The notes under the pieces are model-generated. The model did not search any database, was not told the DNA's origin, and saw nothing but the letters and a program-made list of their open reading frames with translations. A program made the translations under genes and the position numbers. Below are positions 25,438 through 38,443 of a stretch of 64,000 nt of DNA, one piece after another. Source of the DNA: Parapristionchus giblindavisi (taxonomy: Eukaryota > Nematoda > Chromadorea > Rhabditida > Diplogasteridae); NCBI GenBank assembly GCA_943737045.1, contig CALSFV010000006.1, forward strand, positions 1,612,001-1,676,000, given 5' to 3'. Every line of letters starts with the position of its first letter. Within the stretch, counting starts at the first letter, position 1.

Positions 25438-27974
25438 CACGGGTCTCCTGTAAAAGTGTAGCAACGCCTGCCACTAGGAAAAATTTTTTGTCTCCGATTT
25501 CGATGAAAGTCCTATGGTAGATGTGGTCGGGGGTCATGAGAAGGCCTAGCTACTTGATTGGGCCAAAATCGCAGATTATCGATTTTTTTGTGACCTACCA
25601 CATAAACGATCATAACTCGGTCAATTTTGATCGGACAGTGAGCATAGAGGTGTCATTCGAACCATATTTTAAAGCTCTACAAAAAAGCTCTTTATGAGCA
25701 GTTCGCTGCTAATTCATCTTTAGGGCGAAAAACGCGAAAAACACTTTTTCTTATCAAAAAAGTAAAATTTTCTCGAAAAATTTTTCTTGACCCCATCCAT
25801 TTTATTGCAAAAATTATGTCTTCAAACCACGCCCAATATTACTATCTAGCTCATTGCCCGTATCTCTTGGCCCCTAGGGTCGATTACTAGATAGCTCACG
25901 GACTTAGTCTATTTTTTATCAATTTCGGTTTTTTTATCGTATCTCACTTCAAAGTTGTCCAATTACCTTTTCAAAAAAATAGAAATGATTCTCTCGAAAA
26001 GGAGATTGAAAAGTTTACTGTTCTCCAAATTCCTAGATCAAGCCATTTTCGAGTTATCAAAGGAAAACTGCTCCAATTTCGATTTTTTACCGTTTTCACG
26101 CGTTGAACAGAGAATGCTATCAATTCGACAAATAAGTTTAATTCATAATAGAAATTGCAATATAATTGAGCAAACATTGTGCACATGTCATCACTGGTCA
26201 AATAGGAGGGTAGTTGATAAGTCCGGGGCGTCGTCCGAGAACAAAGTCTTCATCTCTGAATGCATCCAATCATAGATCGCATCCGAGGAGACGGTCAGAT
26301 CATTCTCGTGCACTTGTACTTCGTCCTCAATCCCTCCTCCCTCTTCATCGCATTCCTCCTCCCAGTCTTTGATGAAATCCAATGCCAGTGCCGCGTCTCT
26401 CCGAGTTCTCGACTTGCCCTTCTTCACAGCTTCCCCCTTCTTCTTAGCAAGAAGAGTCCGAATGCAGTTCTTGATCTGATCGTGGGACATCCTGTTTGCT
26501 GGCATGATATCCGTTCTGGCCTTCATTCTCTTCTCGACTTCTTCTGCTCTCAGCTTGTTTCTGGCAGCGTAGAACTCCTCGAAGAGATCCACCACCATCT
26601 GCTTGGCAACGGGGTCGTAGGGTGCACTCTTCTTCCGAATGCGAAGTGCCCATCCTATGGGTCGCGGATGCTTTGGCGCTTGCTCGTATTCCTTGAACGA
26701 TTCCGATAGGGGACCGATTCCGACTCCTTGCTGAACCTCCTCGTGCATTCTCTTGTACAGTCCAAGGGCGAAATCCATCATAGACACTCTCTCGGGTCTG
26801 ATCTTGTGCTCTCCTCTATCCCAGTGTCGCTCGAGGTTCCAGTGACGGAGGAAAGTGGCCGAGCATTTACTGCATACGAAAAGCGGATTCGGGTCAGAGT
26901 CGGAGACGTGCGCGGGAGCCTTTCCAGTCACAATTTCATCATCGACATTATCGGGCTCAGAAGTGGTGACCTTCTTCGTAGGGAAGAACCAGTAGTGGGG
27001 CTCTTCTCCATTGACGATCTTCTTCTCGTCCTCCTCCCTCAGGCCAGCTCTCCACAACTTCCCTCCATGGCTATGCCATTGGATGGAACTGTCGATTCCT
27101 TTCAGTCCCTTCACTCTCATTCCATCTCCAATTCCTCTGAATCTCCAAAAAAACAAGCGCACTCGTTCCAATAGATAACTGCTTTCTCTCGCATTGTTAA
27201 ATAGAGAAGAGGAGGGGGAGTTTACGAACAAATACAATACATGAAAAGTAAAAAAAATTAAACTATTACTATCGTGCGAATGCAATATTGTCTCTGTTCA
27301 ACGCGTGAAAACGGTAAAAAATCGAAATTGGAGCAGTTTTCCTTTGATAACTCGAAAATGGCTTGATCTAGGAATTTGGAGAACAGTAAACTTTTCAATC
27401 TCCTTTTCGAGAGAATCATTTCTATTTTTTTGAAAAGGTAATTGGACAACTTTGAAGTGAGATACGATAAAAAAACCGAAATTGATAAAAAATAGACTAA
27501 GTCCGTGAGCTATCTAGTAATCGACCCTAGGGGCCAAGAGATACGGGCAATGAGCTAGATAGTAATATTGGGCGTGGTTTGAAGACATAATTTTTGCAAT
27601 AAAATGGATGGGTCAAGAAAAATTTTTCGAGAAAATTTTACTTTTTTGATAAGAAAAAGTGTTTTTCGCGTTTTTCGCCCTAAAGATGAATTAGCAGCGA
27701 ACTGCTCATAAAGAGCTTTTTTGTAGAGCTTTAAAATATGGTTCGAATGACACCTCTATGCTCACTGTCCGATCAAAATTGACCGAGTTATGATCGTTTA
27801 TGTGGTAGGTCACAAAAAAATCGATAATCTGCGATTTTGGCCCAATCAAGTAGCTAGGCCTTCTCATGACCCCCGACCACATCTACCATAGGACTTTCAT
27901 CGAAATCGGAGACAAAAAATTTTTCCTAGTGGCAAGAAGGGTCGATTTTGCTACACTTTTACAGGAGACCCGTG
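25438..27974 (-). mobile_element. Zinc-finger-carrying long-TIR element, copy 5 (at the inversion junction)
   Basis: 2537 bp. The left arm carries A at 25757 (CTTATCAAAAAAG), matching the variant of its own right arm and not the left arms of copies 1-4. The right end is intact through CCCGTG, but the following satellite is in the opposite orientation and the usual ATACAGTACTG flank is missing, so this copy has no matching right target duplication. Confidence 0.92.
26191..27120 (-). CDS. Element zinc-finger protein, copy 5
   Basis: Intact 309-codon frame with the same predicted product as the others and the CTT Leu codon. An intact frame in all five copies, with only a synonymous change seen, points to very recent amplification or to selection. 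The sequence alone cannot separate these. Confidence 0.75.
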   Translation of the reverse strand: MRVKGLKGIDSSIQWHSHGGKLWRAGLREEDEKKIVNGEEPHYWFFPTKKVTTSEPDNVDDEIVTGKAPAHVSDSDPNPLFVCSKCSATFLRHWNLERHWDRGEHKIRPERVSMMDFALGLYKRMHEEVQQGVGIGPLSESFKEYEQAPKHPRPIGWALRIRKKSAPYDPVAKQMVVDLFEEFYAARNKLRAEEVEKRMKARTDIMPANRMSHDQIKNCIRTLLAKKKGEAVKKGKSRTRRDAALALDFIKDWEEECDEEGGGIEDEVQVHENDLTVSSDAIYDWMHSEMKTLFSDDAPDLSTTLLFDQ

Positions 27975-30900
27975 ATATAATGGATTTAATTATATATCTA
28001 TTGTTTCAGACCGAGTCTTTCGAGAAGCATGAGGCCTTCACTCCTCATATTGATTGGTCTACAGCGATGTAAACTCCACAAGGTAATGCAGTGAATTATT
28101 GATTGACCGATACCGAATAAAGATGTTTATGTGTTGTTGTGATCTTTGATCTTCTCTCAGTACTGTATCGTATAATGATACTCTATTTGTGATGAAGACG
28201 AATATAATGGATTTAATTATATATCTATAGTTTCAGACCGAGTCTTTCGAGAAGTATGAGGCCTTCACGCATCATATTTATTGATCTACAGCGATGTAAA
28301 CTCCACAAGGTAATACTGTGAATTATTGATTGACCGATACCGAATAAAGATGTTTATGTGTTGTTGTGATTTTAATCTTTGATCTTCTCTCAGTACTGTA
28401 TCGTATTATGATACTGTATGTGTGATGAAGACGAAAATAACGGATTTAATTATATATCTATTGTTTCAGACCGCGTCTTTCGAGAAGTATGAGGCCTTCA
28501 CGCATCATATTTATTGATCTACAGCGATGTAAACTCCACAAGGTAATACAGTGAATTATTGATTGATCGATGTCGAATAAAGTTGTTTATGTGTTGTTGT
28601 GATCTTTGATCTTCTCTCAGTACTATATCGTATAATGATACTCTATTTGTGATGAAGACGAATATAATGGATTTAATTATATATCTATTGTTTCAGACCG
28701 AGTCTTTCGAGAAGCATGAGGCCTTCACTCCTCATATTGATTGGTCTACAGCGATGTAAACTCCACAAGGTAATGCAGTGAATTATTGATTGACCGATAC
28801 CGAATAAAGATGTTTATGTGTTGTTGTGATCTTTGATCTTCTCTCAGTACTGTATCGTATAATGATACTCTATTTGTGATGAAGACGAACATAATGGATT
28901 TAATTATATATCAATTGTTTCAGACCGAGTCTTTCGAGTAGTATGAGGCCTTCGCTCCTCATATTGATTGGTCTACAGCGATGTAAACTCCACAAGGTAA
29001 TACAGTGAATTATTGATTGACCGATACCGAATAAAGATGTTTTTGTGTTGTTGTGATTTTAATCTTAAATCTTCTCTCAGTACTGTATCGTATTATTATA
29101 CTGTATTTGTGATGAAGACGAAAATAACGGATTTAATTATATATCTATTGTTTCAGACCGAGTCTTTCGAGAAGTATGAGGCCTTCACGCATCATATTTA
29201 TTGATCTACAGCGATGTAAACTCCACAAGGTAATACAGTGAATTATTGATTGACCGATACCGAATAAAGATGTTTATGTGTTGTTGTGATCTTTGATCTT
29301 CTCTCAGTACTGTATCGTATAATGATACTCTATTTGTGATGAAGACGAATATAATGGATTTAATTATATATCTATTGTTTCAGACCGAGTCTTTCGAGAA
29401 GCATGAGGCCTTCACTCCTCATATTGATTGGTCTACAGCGATGTAAACTCCACAAGGTAATGCAGTGAATTATTGATTGACCGATACCGAATAAAGATGT
29501 TTATGTGTTGTTGTGATCTTTGATCTTCTCTCAGTACTGTATCGTATAATGATATAATATTTGTGATGAAGACGAATATAATGGATTTAATTATATATCT
29601 ATAGTTTCAGACCGAGTCTTTCGAGAAGTATGAGGCCTTCACGCATCATATTTATTGATCTACAGCGATGTAAACTCCACAAGGTAATACTGTGAATTAT
29701 TGATTGACCGATACCGAATAAAGATGTTTATGTGTTGTTGTGATTTTAATCTTTGATCTTCTCTCAGTACTGTATCGTATTATGATACTGTATGTGTGAT
29801 GAAGACGAAAATAACGGATTTAATTATATATCTATTGTTTCAGACCGCGTCTTTCGAGAAGTATGAGGCCTTCACGCATCATATTTATTGATCTACAGCG
29901 ATGTAAACTCCACAAGGTAATACAGTGAATTATTGATTGATCGATGTCGAATAAAGTTGTTTATGTGTTGTTGTGATCTTTGATCTTCTCTCAGTACTAT
30001 ATCGTATAATGATACTCTATTTGTGATGAAGACGAATATAATGGATTTAATTATATATCTATAGTTTCAGACCGAGTCTTTCGAGAAGTATGAGGCCTTC
30101 ACGCATCATATTTATTGATCTACAGCGATGTAAACTCCACAAGGTAATGCAGTGAATTATTGATTGACCGATATCGAATAAAGATGTTTACGTGTTGTTG
30201 TGATTTTAATCTTTGATCTTCTCTCAGTACTGTATCGTATTATGATACTGTATTTGTGATGAAGACGAAAATAATGGATTTAATTATATATCTATTGTTT
30301 CAGACCGAGTCTTTCGAGAAGTATGAGGCCTTCGCTCCTCATATTGATTGGTCTACAGCGATGTAAACTCCACAAGGTAGTACAGTGAATTATTGATTGA
30401 CCGATACCGAATAAAGATGTTTTTGTGTTGTTGTGATTTTAATCTTAAATCTTCTCTCAGTACTGTATCGTATTATTATACTGTATTTGTGATGAAGACG
30501 AAAATAACGGATTTAATTATATATCTATTGTTTCAGACCGAGTCTTTCGAGAAGTATGAGGCCTTCACGCATCATATTTATTGATCTACAGCGATGTAAA
30601 CTCCACAAGGTAATACAGTGAATTATTGATTGACCGATACCGAATAAAGATGTTTATGTGTTGTTGTGATCTTTGATTTTCTCTCAGTACTATATCGTAT
30701 AATGATACTCTATTTGTGATGAAGACGAATATAATGGATTTAATTATATATCTATAGTTTGAGACCGAGTCTTTCGAGAAGTATGAGGCCTTCACGCATC
30801 ATATTTATTGATCTACAGCGATGTAAACTCCACAAGGTAATGCAGTGAATTATTGATTGACCGATATCGAATAAAGATGTTTACGTGTTGTTGTGATTTT

Positions 30901-33900
30901 AATCTTTGATCTTCTCTCAGTACTGTATCGTATTATGATACTGTATTTGTGATGAAGACGAAAATAATGGATTTAATTATATATCTATTGTTTCAGACCG
31001 AGTCTTTCGAGAAGTATGAGGCCTTCGCTCCTCATATTGATTGGTCTACAGCGATGTAAACTCCACAAGGTAGTACAGTGAATTATTGATTGACCGATAC
31101 CGAATAAAGATGTTTTTGTGTTGTTGTGATTTTAATCTTAAATCTTCTCTCAGTACTGTATCGTATTATTATACTGTATTTGTGATGAAGACGAAAATAA
31201 CGGATTTAATTATATATCTATTGTTTCAGACCGAGTCTTTCGAGAAGTATGAGGCCTTCACGCATCATATTTATTGATCTACAGCGATGTAAACTCCACA
31301 AGGTAATACAGTGAATTATTGATTGACCGATACCGAATAAAGATGTTTATGTGTTGTTGTGATCTTTGATCTTCTCTCAGTACTGTATCGTATAATGATA
31401 CTCTATTTGTGATGAAGACGAATATAATGGATTTAATTATATATCTATTGTTTCAGACCGAGTCTTTCGAGAAGCATGAGGCCTTCACTCCTCATATTGA
31501 TTGGTCTACAGCGATGTAAACTCCACAAGGTAATGCAGTGAATTATTGATTGACCGATACCGAATAAAGATGTTTATGTGTTGTTGTGATCTTTGATCTT
31601 CTCTCAGTACTGTATCGTATAATGATACTCTATTTGTGATGAAGACGAATATAATGGATTTAATTATATATCTATAGTTTCAGACCGAGTCTTTCGAGAA
31701 GTATGAGGCCTTCACGTATCATATTTATTGATCTACAGCGATGTAAACTCCACAAGGTAATACTGTGAATTATTGATTGACCGATACCGAATAAAGATGT
31801 TTATGTGTTGTTGTGATTTTAATCTTTGATCTTCTCTCAGTACTGTATCGTATTATGATACTGTATGTGTGATGAAGACGAAAATAACGGATTTAATTAT
31901 ATATCTATTGTTTCAGACCGAGTCTTTCGAGAAGTATGAGGCCTTCACGCATCATATTTATTGATCTACAGCGATGTAAACTCCACAAGGTAATACAGTG
32001 AATTATTGATTGATCGATGTCGAATAAAGTTGTTTATGTGTTGTTGTGATCTTTGATCTTCTCTCAGTACTATATCGTATAATGATACTCTATTTGTGAT
32101 GAAGACGAATATAATGGATTTAATTATATATCTATAGTTTCAGACCGAGTCTTTCGAGAAGTATGAGGCCTTCACGCATCATATTTATTGATCTACAGCG
32201 ATGTAAACTCCACAAGGTAATGCAGTGAATTATTGATTGACCGATATCGAATAAAGATGTTTACGTGTTGTTGTGATTTTAATCTTTGATCTTCTCTCAG
32301 TACTGTATCGTATTATGATACTGTATTTGTGATGAAGACGAAAATAATGGATTTAATTATATATCTATTGTTTCAGACCGAGTCTTTCGAGAAGTATGAG
32401 GCCTTCGCTCCTCATATTGATTGGTCTACAGCGATGTAAACTCCACAAGGTAGTACAGTGAATTATTGATTGACCGATACCGAATAAAGATGTTTTTGTG
32501 TTGTTGTGATTTTAATCTTAAATCTTCTCTCAGTACTGTATCGTATTATTATACTGTATTTGTGATGAAGACGAAAATAACGGATTTAATTATATATCTA
32601 TTGTTTCAGACCGAGTCTTTCGAGAAGTATGAGGCCTTCACGCATCATATTTATTGATCTACAGCGATGTAAACTCCACAAGGTAATACAGTGAATTATT
32701 GATTGACCGATACCGAATAAAGATGTTTATGTGTTGTTGTGATCTTTGATCTTCTCTCAGTACTGTATCGTATAATGATACTCTATTTGTGATGAAGACG
32801 AATATAATGGATTTAATTATATATCTATTGTTTCAGACCGAGTCTTTCGAGAAGCATGAGGCCTTCACTCCTCATATTGATTGGTCTACAGCGATGTAAA
32901 CTCCACAAGGTAATGCAGTGAATTATTGATTGACCGATACCGAATAAAGATGTTTATGTGTTGTTGTGATCTTTGATCTTCTCTCAGTACTGTATCGTAT
33001 AATGATACTCTATTTGTGATGAAGACGAATATAATGGATTTAATTATATATCTATTGTTTCAGACCGAGTCTTTCGAGAAGCATGAGGCCTTCACTCCTC
33101 ATATTGATTGGTCTACAGCGATGTAAACTCCACAAGGTAATGCAGTGAATTATTGATTGACCGATACCGAATAAAGATGTTTATGTGTTGTTGTGATCTT
33201 TGATCTTCTCTCAGTACTGTATCGTATAATGATACTCTATTTGTGATGAAGACGAATATAATGGATTTAATTATATATCTATAGTTTCAGACCGAGTCTT
33301 TCGAGAAGTATGAGGCCTTCACGCATCATATTTATTGATCTACAGCGATGTAAACTCCACAAGGTAATACTGTGAATTATTGATTGACCGATACCGAATA
33401 AAGATGTTTATGTGTTGTTGTGATTTTAATCTTTGATCTTCTCTCAGTACTGTATCGTATTATGATACTGTATGTGTGATGAAGACGAAAATAACGGATT
33501 TAATTATATATCTATTGTTTCAGACCGAGTCTTTCGAGAAGTATGAGGCCTTCACGCATCATATTTATTGATCTACAGCGATGTAAACTCCACAAGGTAA
33601 TACAGTGAATTATTGATTGATCGATGTCGAATAAAGTTGTTTATGTGTTGTTGTGATCTTTGATCTTCTCTCAGTACTATATCGTATAATGATACTCCAT
33701 TTGTGATGAAGATGAATATAATGGATTTAATTATATATCTATAGTTTCAGACCGAGTCTTTCGAGAAGTATGAGGCCTTCACGCATCATATTTATTGATC
33801 TACAGCGATGTAAACTCCACAAGGTAATGCAGTGAATTATTGATTGACCGATATCGAATAAAGATGTTTACGTGTTGTTGTGATTTTAATCTTTGATCTT

Positions 33901-36900
33901 CTCTCAGTACTGTATCGTATTATGATACTGTATTTGTGATGAAGACGAAAATAATGGATTTAATTATATATCTATTGTTTCAGACCGAGTCTTTCGAGAA
34001 GTATGAGGCCTTCGCTCCTCATATTGATTGGTCTACAGCGATGTAAACTCCACAAGGTAGTACAGTGAATTATTGATTGACCGATACCGAATAAAGATGT
34101 TTTTGTGTTGTTGTGATTTTAATCTTAAATCTTCTCTCAGTACTGTATCGTATTATTATACTGTATTTGTGATGAAGACGAAAATAACGGATTTAATTAT
34201 ATATCTATTGTTTCAGACCGAGTCTTTCGAGAAGTATGAGGCCTTCACGCATCATATTTATTGATCTACAGCGATGTAAACTCCACAAGGTAATACAGTG
34301 AATTATTGATTGACCGATACCGAATAAAGATGTTTATGTGTTGTTGTGATCTTTGATCTTCTCTCAGTACTGTATCGTATAATGATACTCTATTTGTGAT
34401 GAAGACGAATATAATGGATTTAATTATATATCTATTGTTTCAGACCGAGTCTTTCGAGAAGCATGAGGCCTTCACTCCTCATATTGATTGGTCTACAGCG
34501 ATGTAAACTCCACAAGGTAATGCAGTGAATTATTGATTGACCGATACCGAATAAAGATGTTTATGTGTTGTTGTGATCTTTGATCTTCTCTCAGTACTGT
34601 ATCGTATAATGATACTCTATTTGTGATGAAGACGAATATAATGGATTTAATTATATATCTATTGTTTCAGACCGAGTCTTTCGAGAAGCATGAGGCCTTC
34701 ACTCCTCATATTGATTGGTCTACAGCGATGTAAACTCCACAAGGTAATGCAGTGAATTATTGATTGACCGATACCGAATAAAGATGTTTATGTGTTGTTG
34801 TGATCTTTGATCTTCTCTCAGTACTGTATCGTATAATGATACTCTATTTGTGATGAAGACGAATATAATGGATTTAATTATATATCTATAGTTTCAGACC
34901 GAGTCTTTCGAGAAGTATGAGGCCTTCACGCATCATATTTATTGATCTACAGCGATGTAAACTCCACAAGGTAATACTGTGAATTATTGATTGACCGATA
35001 CCGAATAAAGATGTTTATGTGTTGTTGTGATTTTAATCTTTGATCTTCTCTCAGTACTGTATCGTATTATGATACTGTATGTGTGATGAAGACGAAAATA
35101 ACGGATTTAATTATATATCTATTGTTTCAGACCGAGTCTTTCGAGAAGTATGAGGCCTTCACGCATCATATTTATTGATCTACAGCGATGTAAACTCCAC
35201 AAGGTAATACAGTGAATTATTGATTGATCGATGTCGAATAAAGTTGTTTATGTGTTGTTGTGATCTTTGATCTTCTCTCAGTACTATATCGTATAATGAT
35301 ACTCCATTTGTGATGAAGATGAATATAATGGATTTAATTATATATCTATAGTTTCAGACCGAGTCTTTCGAGAAGTATGAGGCCTTCACGCATCATATTT
35401 ATTGATCTACAGCGATGTAAACTCCACAAGGTAATGCAGTGAATTATTGATTGACCGATATCGAATAAAGATGTTTACGTGTTGTTGTGATTTTAATCTT
35501 TGATCTTCTCTCAGTACTGTATCGTATTATGATACTGTATTTGTGATGAAGACGAAAATAATGGATTTAATTATATATCTATTGTTTCAGACCGAGTCTT
35601 TCGAGAAGTATGAGGCCTTCGCTCCTCATATTGATTGGTCTACAGCGATGTAAACTCCACAAGGTAGTACAGTGAATTATTGATTGACCGATACCGAATA
35701 AAGATGTTTTTGTGTTGTTGTGATTTTAATCTTAAATCTTCTCTCAGTACTGTATCGTATTATTATACTGTATTTGTGATGAAGACGAAAATAACGGATT
35801 TAATTATATATCTATTGTTTCAGACCGAGTCTTTCGAGAAGTATGAGGCCTTCACGCATCATATTTATTGATCTACAGCGATGTAAACTCCACAAGGTAA
35901 TACAGTGAATTATTGATTGACCGATACCGAATAAAGATGTTTATGTGTTGTTGTGATCTTTGATCTTCTCTCAGTACTGTATCGTATAATGATACTCTAT
36001 TTGTGATGAAGACGAATATAATGGATTTAATTATATATCTATTGTTTCAGACCGAGTCTTTCGAGAAGCATGAGGCCTTCACTCCTCATATTGATTGGTC
36101 TACAGCGATGTAAACTCCACAAGGTAATGCAGTGAATTATTGATTGACCGATACCGAATAAAGATGTTTATGTGTTGTTGTGATCTTTGATCTTCTCTCA
36201 GTACTGTATCGTATAATGATACTCTATTTGTGATGAAGACGAATATAATGGATTTAATTATATATCTATAGTTTCAGACCGAGTCTTTCGAGAAGTATGA
36301 GGCCTTCACGCATCATATTTATTGATCTACAGCGATGTAAACTCCACAAGGTAATACTGTGAATTATTGATTGACCGATACCGAATAAAGATGTTTATGT
36401 GTTGATGTGATTTTAATCTTTGATCTTCTCTCAGTACTGTATCGTATTATGATACTGTATGTGTGATGAAGACGAAAATAACGGATTTAATTATATATCT
36501 ATTGTTTCAGACCGAGTCTTTCGAGAAGTATGAGGCCTTCACGCATCATATTTATTGATCTACAGCGATGTAAACTCCACAAGGTAATACAGTGAATTAT
36601 TGATTGATCGATGTCGAATAAAGTTGTTTATGTGTTGTTGTGATCTTTGATCTTCTCTCAGTACTATATCGTATAATGATACTCTATTTGTGATGAAGAC
36701 GAATATAATGGATTTAATTATATATCTATAGTTTCAGACCGAGTCTTTCGAGAAGTATGAGGCCTTCACGCATCATATTTATTGATCTACAGCGATGTAA
36801 ACTCCACAAGGTAATGCAGTGAATTATTGATTGACCGATATCGAATAAAGATGTTTACGTGTTGTTGTGATTTTAATCTTTGATCTTCTCTCAGTACTGT

Positions 36901-38443
36901 ATCGTATTATGATACTGTATTTGTGATGAAAACGAAAATAATGGATTTAATTATATATCTATTGTTTCAGACCGAGTCTTTCGAGAAGTATGAGGCCTTC
37001 GCTCCTCATATTTATTGATCTACAGCGATGTAAACTCCACAAGGTAATGCAGTGAATTATTGATTGACCGATACCGAATAAAGATGTTTATGTGTTGTTG
37101 TGATCTTTGATCTTCTCTCAGTACTGTATCGTATAATGATACTCTATTTGTGATGAAGATGAATATAATGGATTTAATTATATATCTATTGTTTCAGACC
37201 GAGTCTTTCAAGAAGCATGAGGCCTTCACTCCTCATATTGATTGGTCTACAGCGATGTAAACTCCACAAGGTAATGCAGTGAATTATTGATTGACCGATA
37301 TCGAATAAAGATGTTTACGTGTTGTTGTGATTTTAATCTTTGATCTTCTCTCAGTACTGTATCGTATTATGATACTGTATTTGTGATGAAGACGAAAATA
37401 ATGGATTTAATTATATATCTATTGTTTCAGACCGAGTCTTTCGAGAAGTATGAGGCCTTCGCTCCTCATATTGATTGGTCTACAGCGATGTAAACTCCAC
37501 AAGGTAATACAGTGAATTATTGATTGACCGATACCGAATAAAGATGTTTTTGTGTTGTTGTGATTTTAATCTTAAATCTTCTCTCAGTACTGTATCGTAT
37601 TATTATACTGTATTTGTGATGAAGACGAAAATAACGGATTTAATTATATATCTATTGTTTCAGACCGAGTCTTTCGAGAAGTATGAGGCCTTCACGCATC
37701 ATATTTATTGATCTACAGCGATGTAAACTCCACAAGGTAATACAGTGAATTATTGATTGACCGATACCGAATAAAGATGTTTATGTGTTGTTGTGATCTT
37801 TGATCTTCTCTCAGTACTGTATCGTATAATGATACTCTATTTGTGATGAAGACGAATATAATGGATTTAATTATATATCTATTGTTTCAGACCGAGTCTT
37901 TCGAGAAGCATGAGGCCTTCACTCCTCATATTGATTGGTCTACAGCGATGTAAACTCCACAAGGTAATGCAGTGAATTATTGATTGACCGATACCGAATA
38001 AAGATGTTTATGTGTTGTTGTGATCTTCGATCTTCTCTCAGTACTGTATCGTATAATGATACTCTATTTGTGATGAAGACGAATATAATGGATTTAATTA
38101 TATATCTATAGTTTCAGACCGAGTCTTTCGAGAAGTATGAGGCCTTCACGCATCATATTTATTGATCTACAGCGATGTAAACTCCACAAGGTAATACTGT
38201 GAATTATTGATTGACCGATACCGAATAAAGATGTTTATGTGTTGTTGTGATTTTAATCTTTGATCTTCTCTCAGTACTGTATCGTATTATGATACTGTAT
38301 GTGTGATGAAGACGAAAATAACGGATTTAATTATATATCTATTGTTTCAGACCGAGTCTTTCGAGAAGTATGAGGCCTTCACGCATCATATTTATTGATC
38401 TACAGCGATGTAAACTCCACAAGGCAATACAGTGAATTATTGA
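27975..38443 (+). repeat. Satellite array, right block in inverted orientation (~45 monomers)
   Basis: The same monomer family as 1-9697, now with its sense strand on plus. No zinc-finger element is present. Higher-order repeats are clear: equivalent monomers recur at 32466, 34073 and 35680 (1607 bp steps, 7 monomers), with other steps of 1380, 693 and 1840 bp (6, 3 and 8 monomers). Blocks around 33696 and 35304 share the private variants ACTCCATTTG and GAAGATGAATAT. The array ends in mid-monomer: AGTGAATTATTGA is followed by unrelated AACTACAAG at about 38443. Confidence 0.97.
34217..34289 (+). other. Exon-like block in a satellite monomer (exemplar of a motif present in every unit)
   Basis: In this representative monomer CTATTGTTTCAG precedes a 73 nt block and CACAAG|GTAATA follows it, so both a nematode-grade 3' splice site and a 5' splice site bracket the block. 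A second pyrimidine-rich acceptor, CTTCTCTCAG, and an AATAAA (CGAATAAAG) lie elsewhere in the unit on the same strand. 73 is not a multiple of 3 and the block contains TAA, so a coding role is unlikely. If the array is transcribed, the motifs could give spliced or circular non-coding RNA; this is inference. Confidence 0.4.

Noticed and set aside
1..38443. CRISPR-like regular repeats
   Set aside because: Units are continuous tandem satellite without unique spacers, and the host is eukaryotic.
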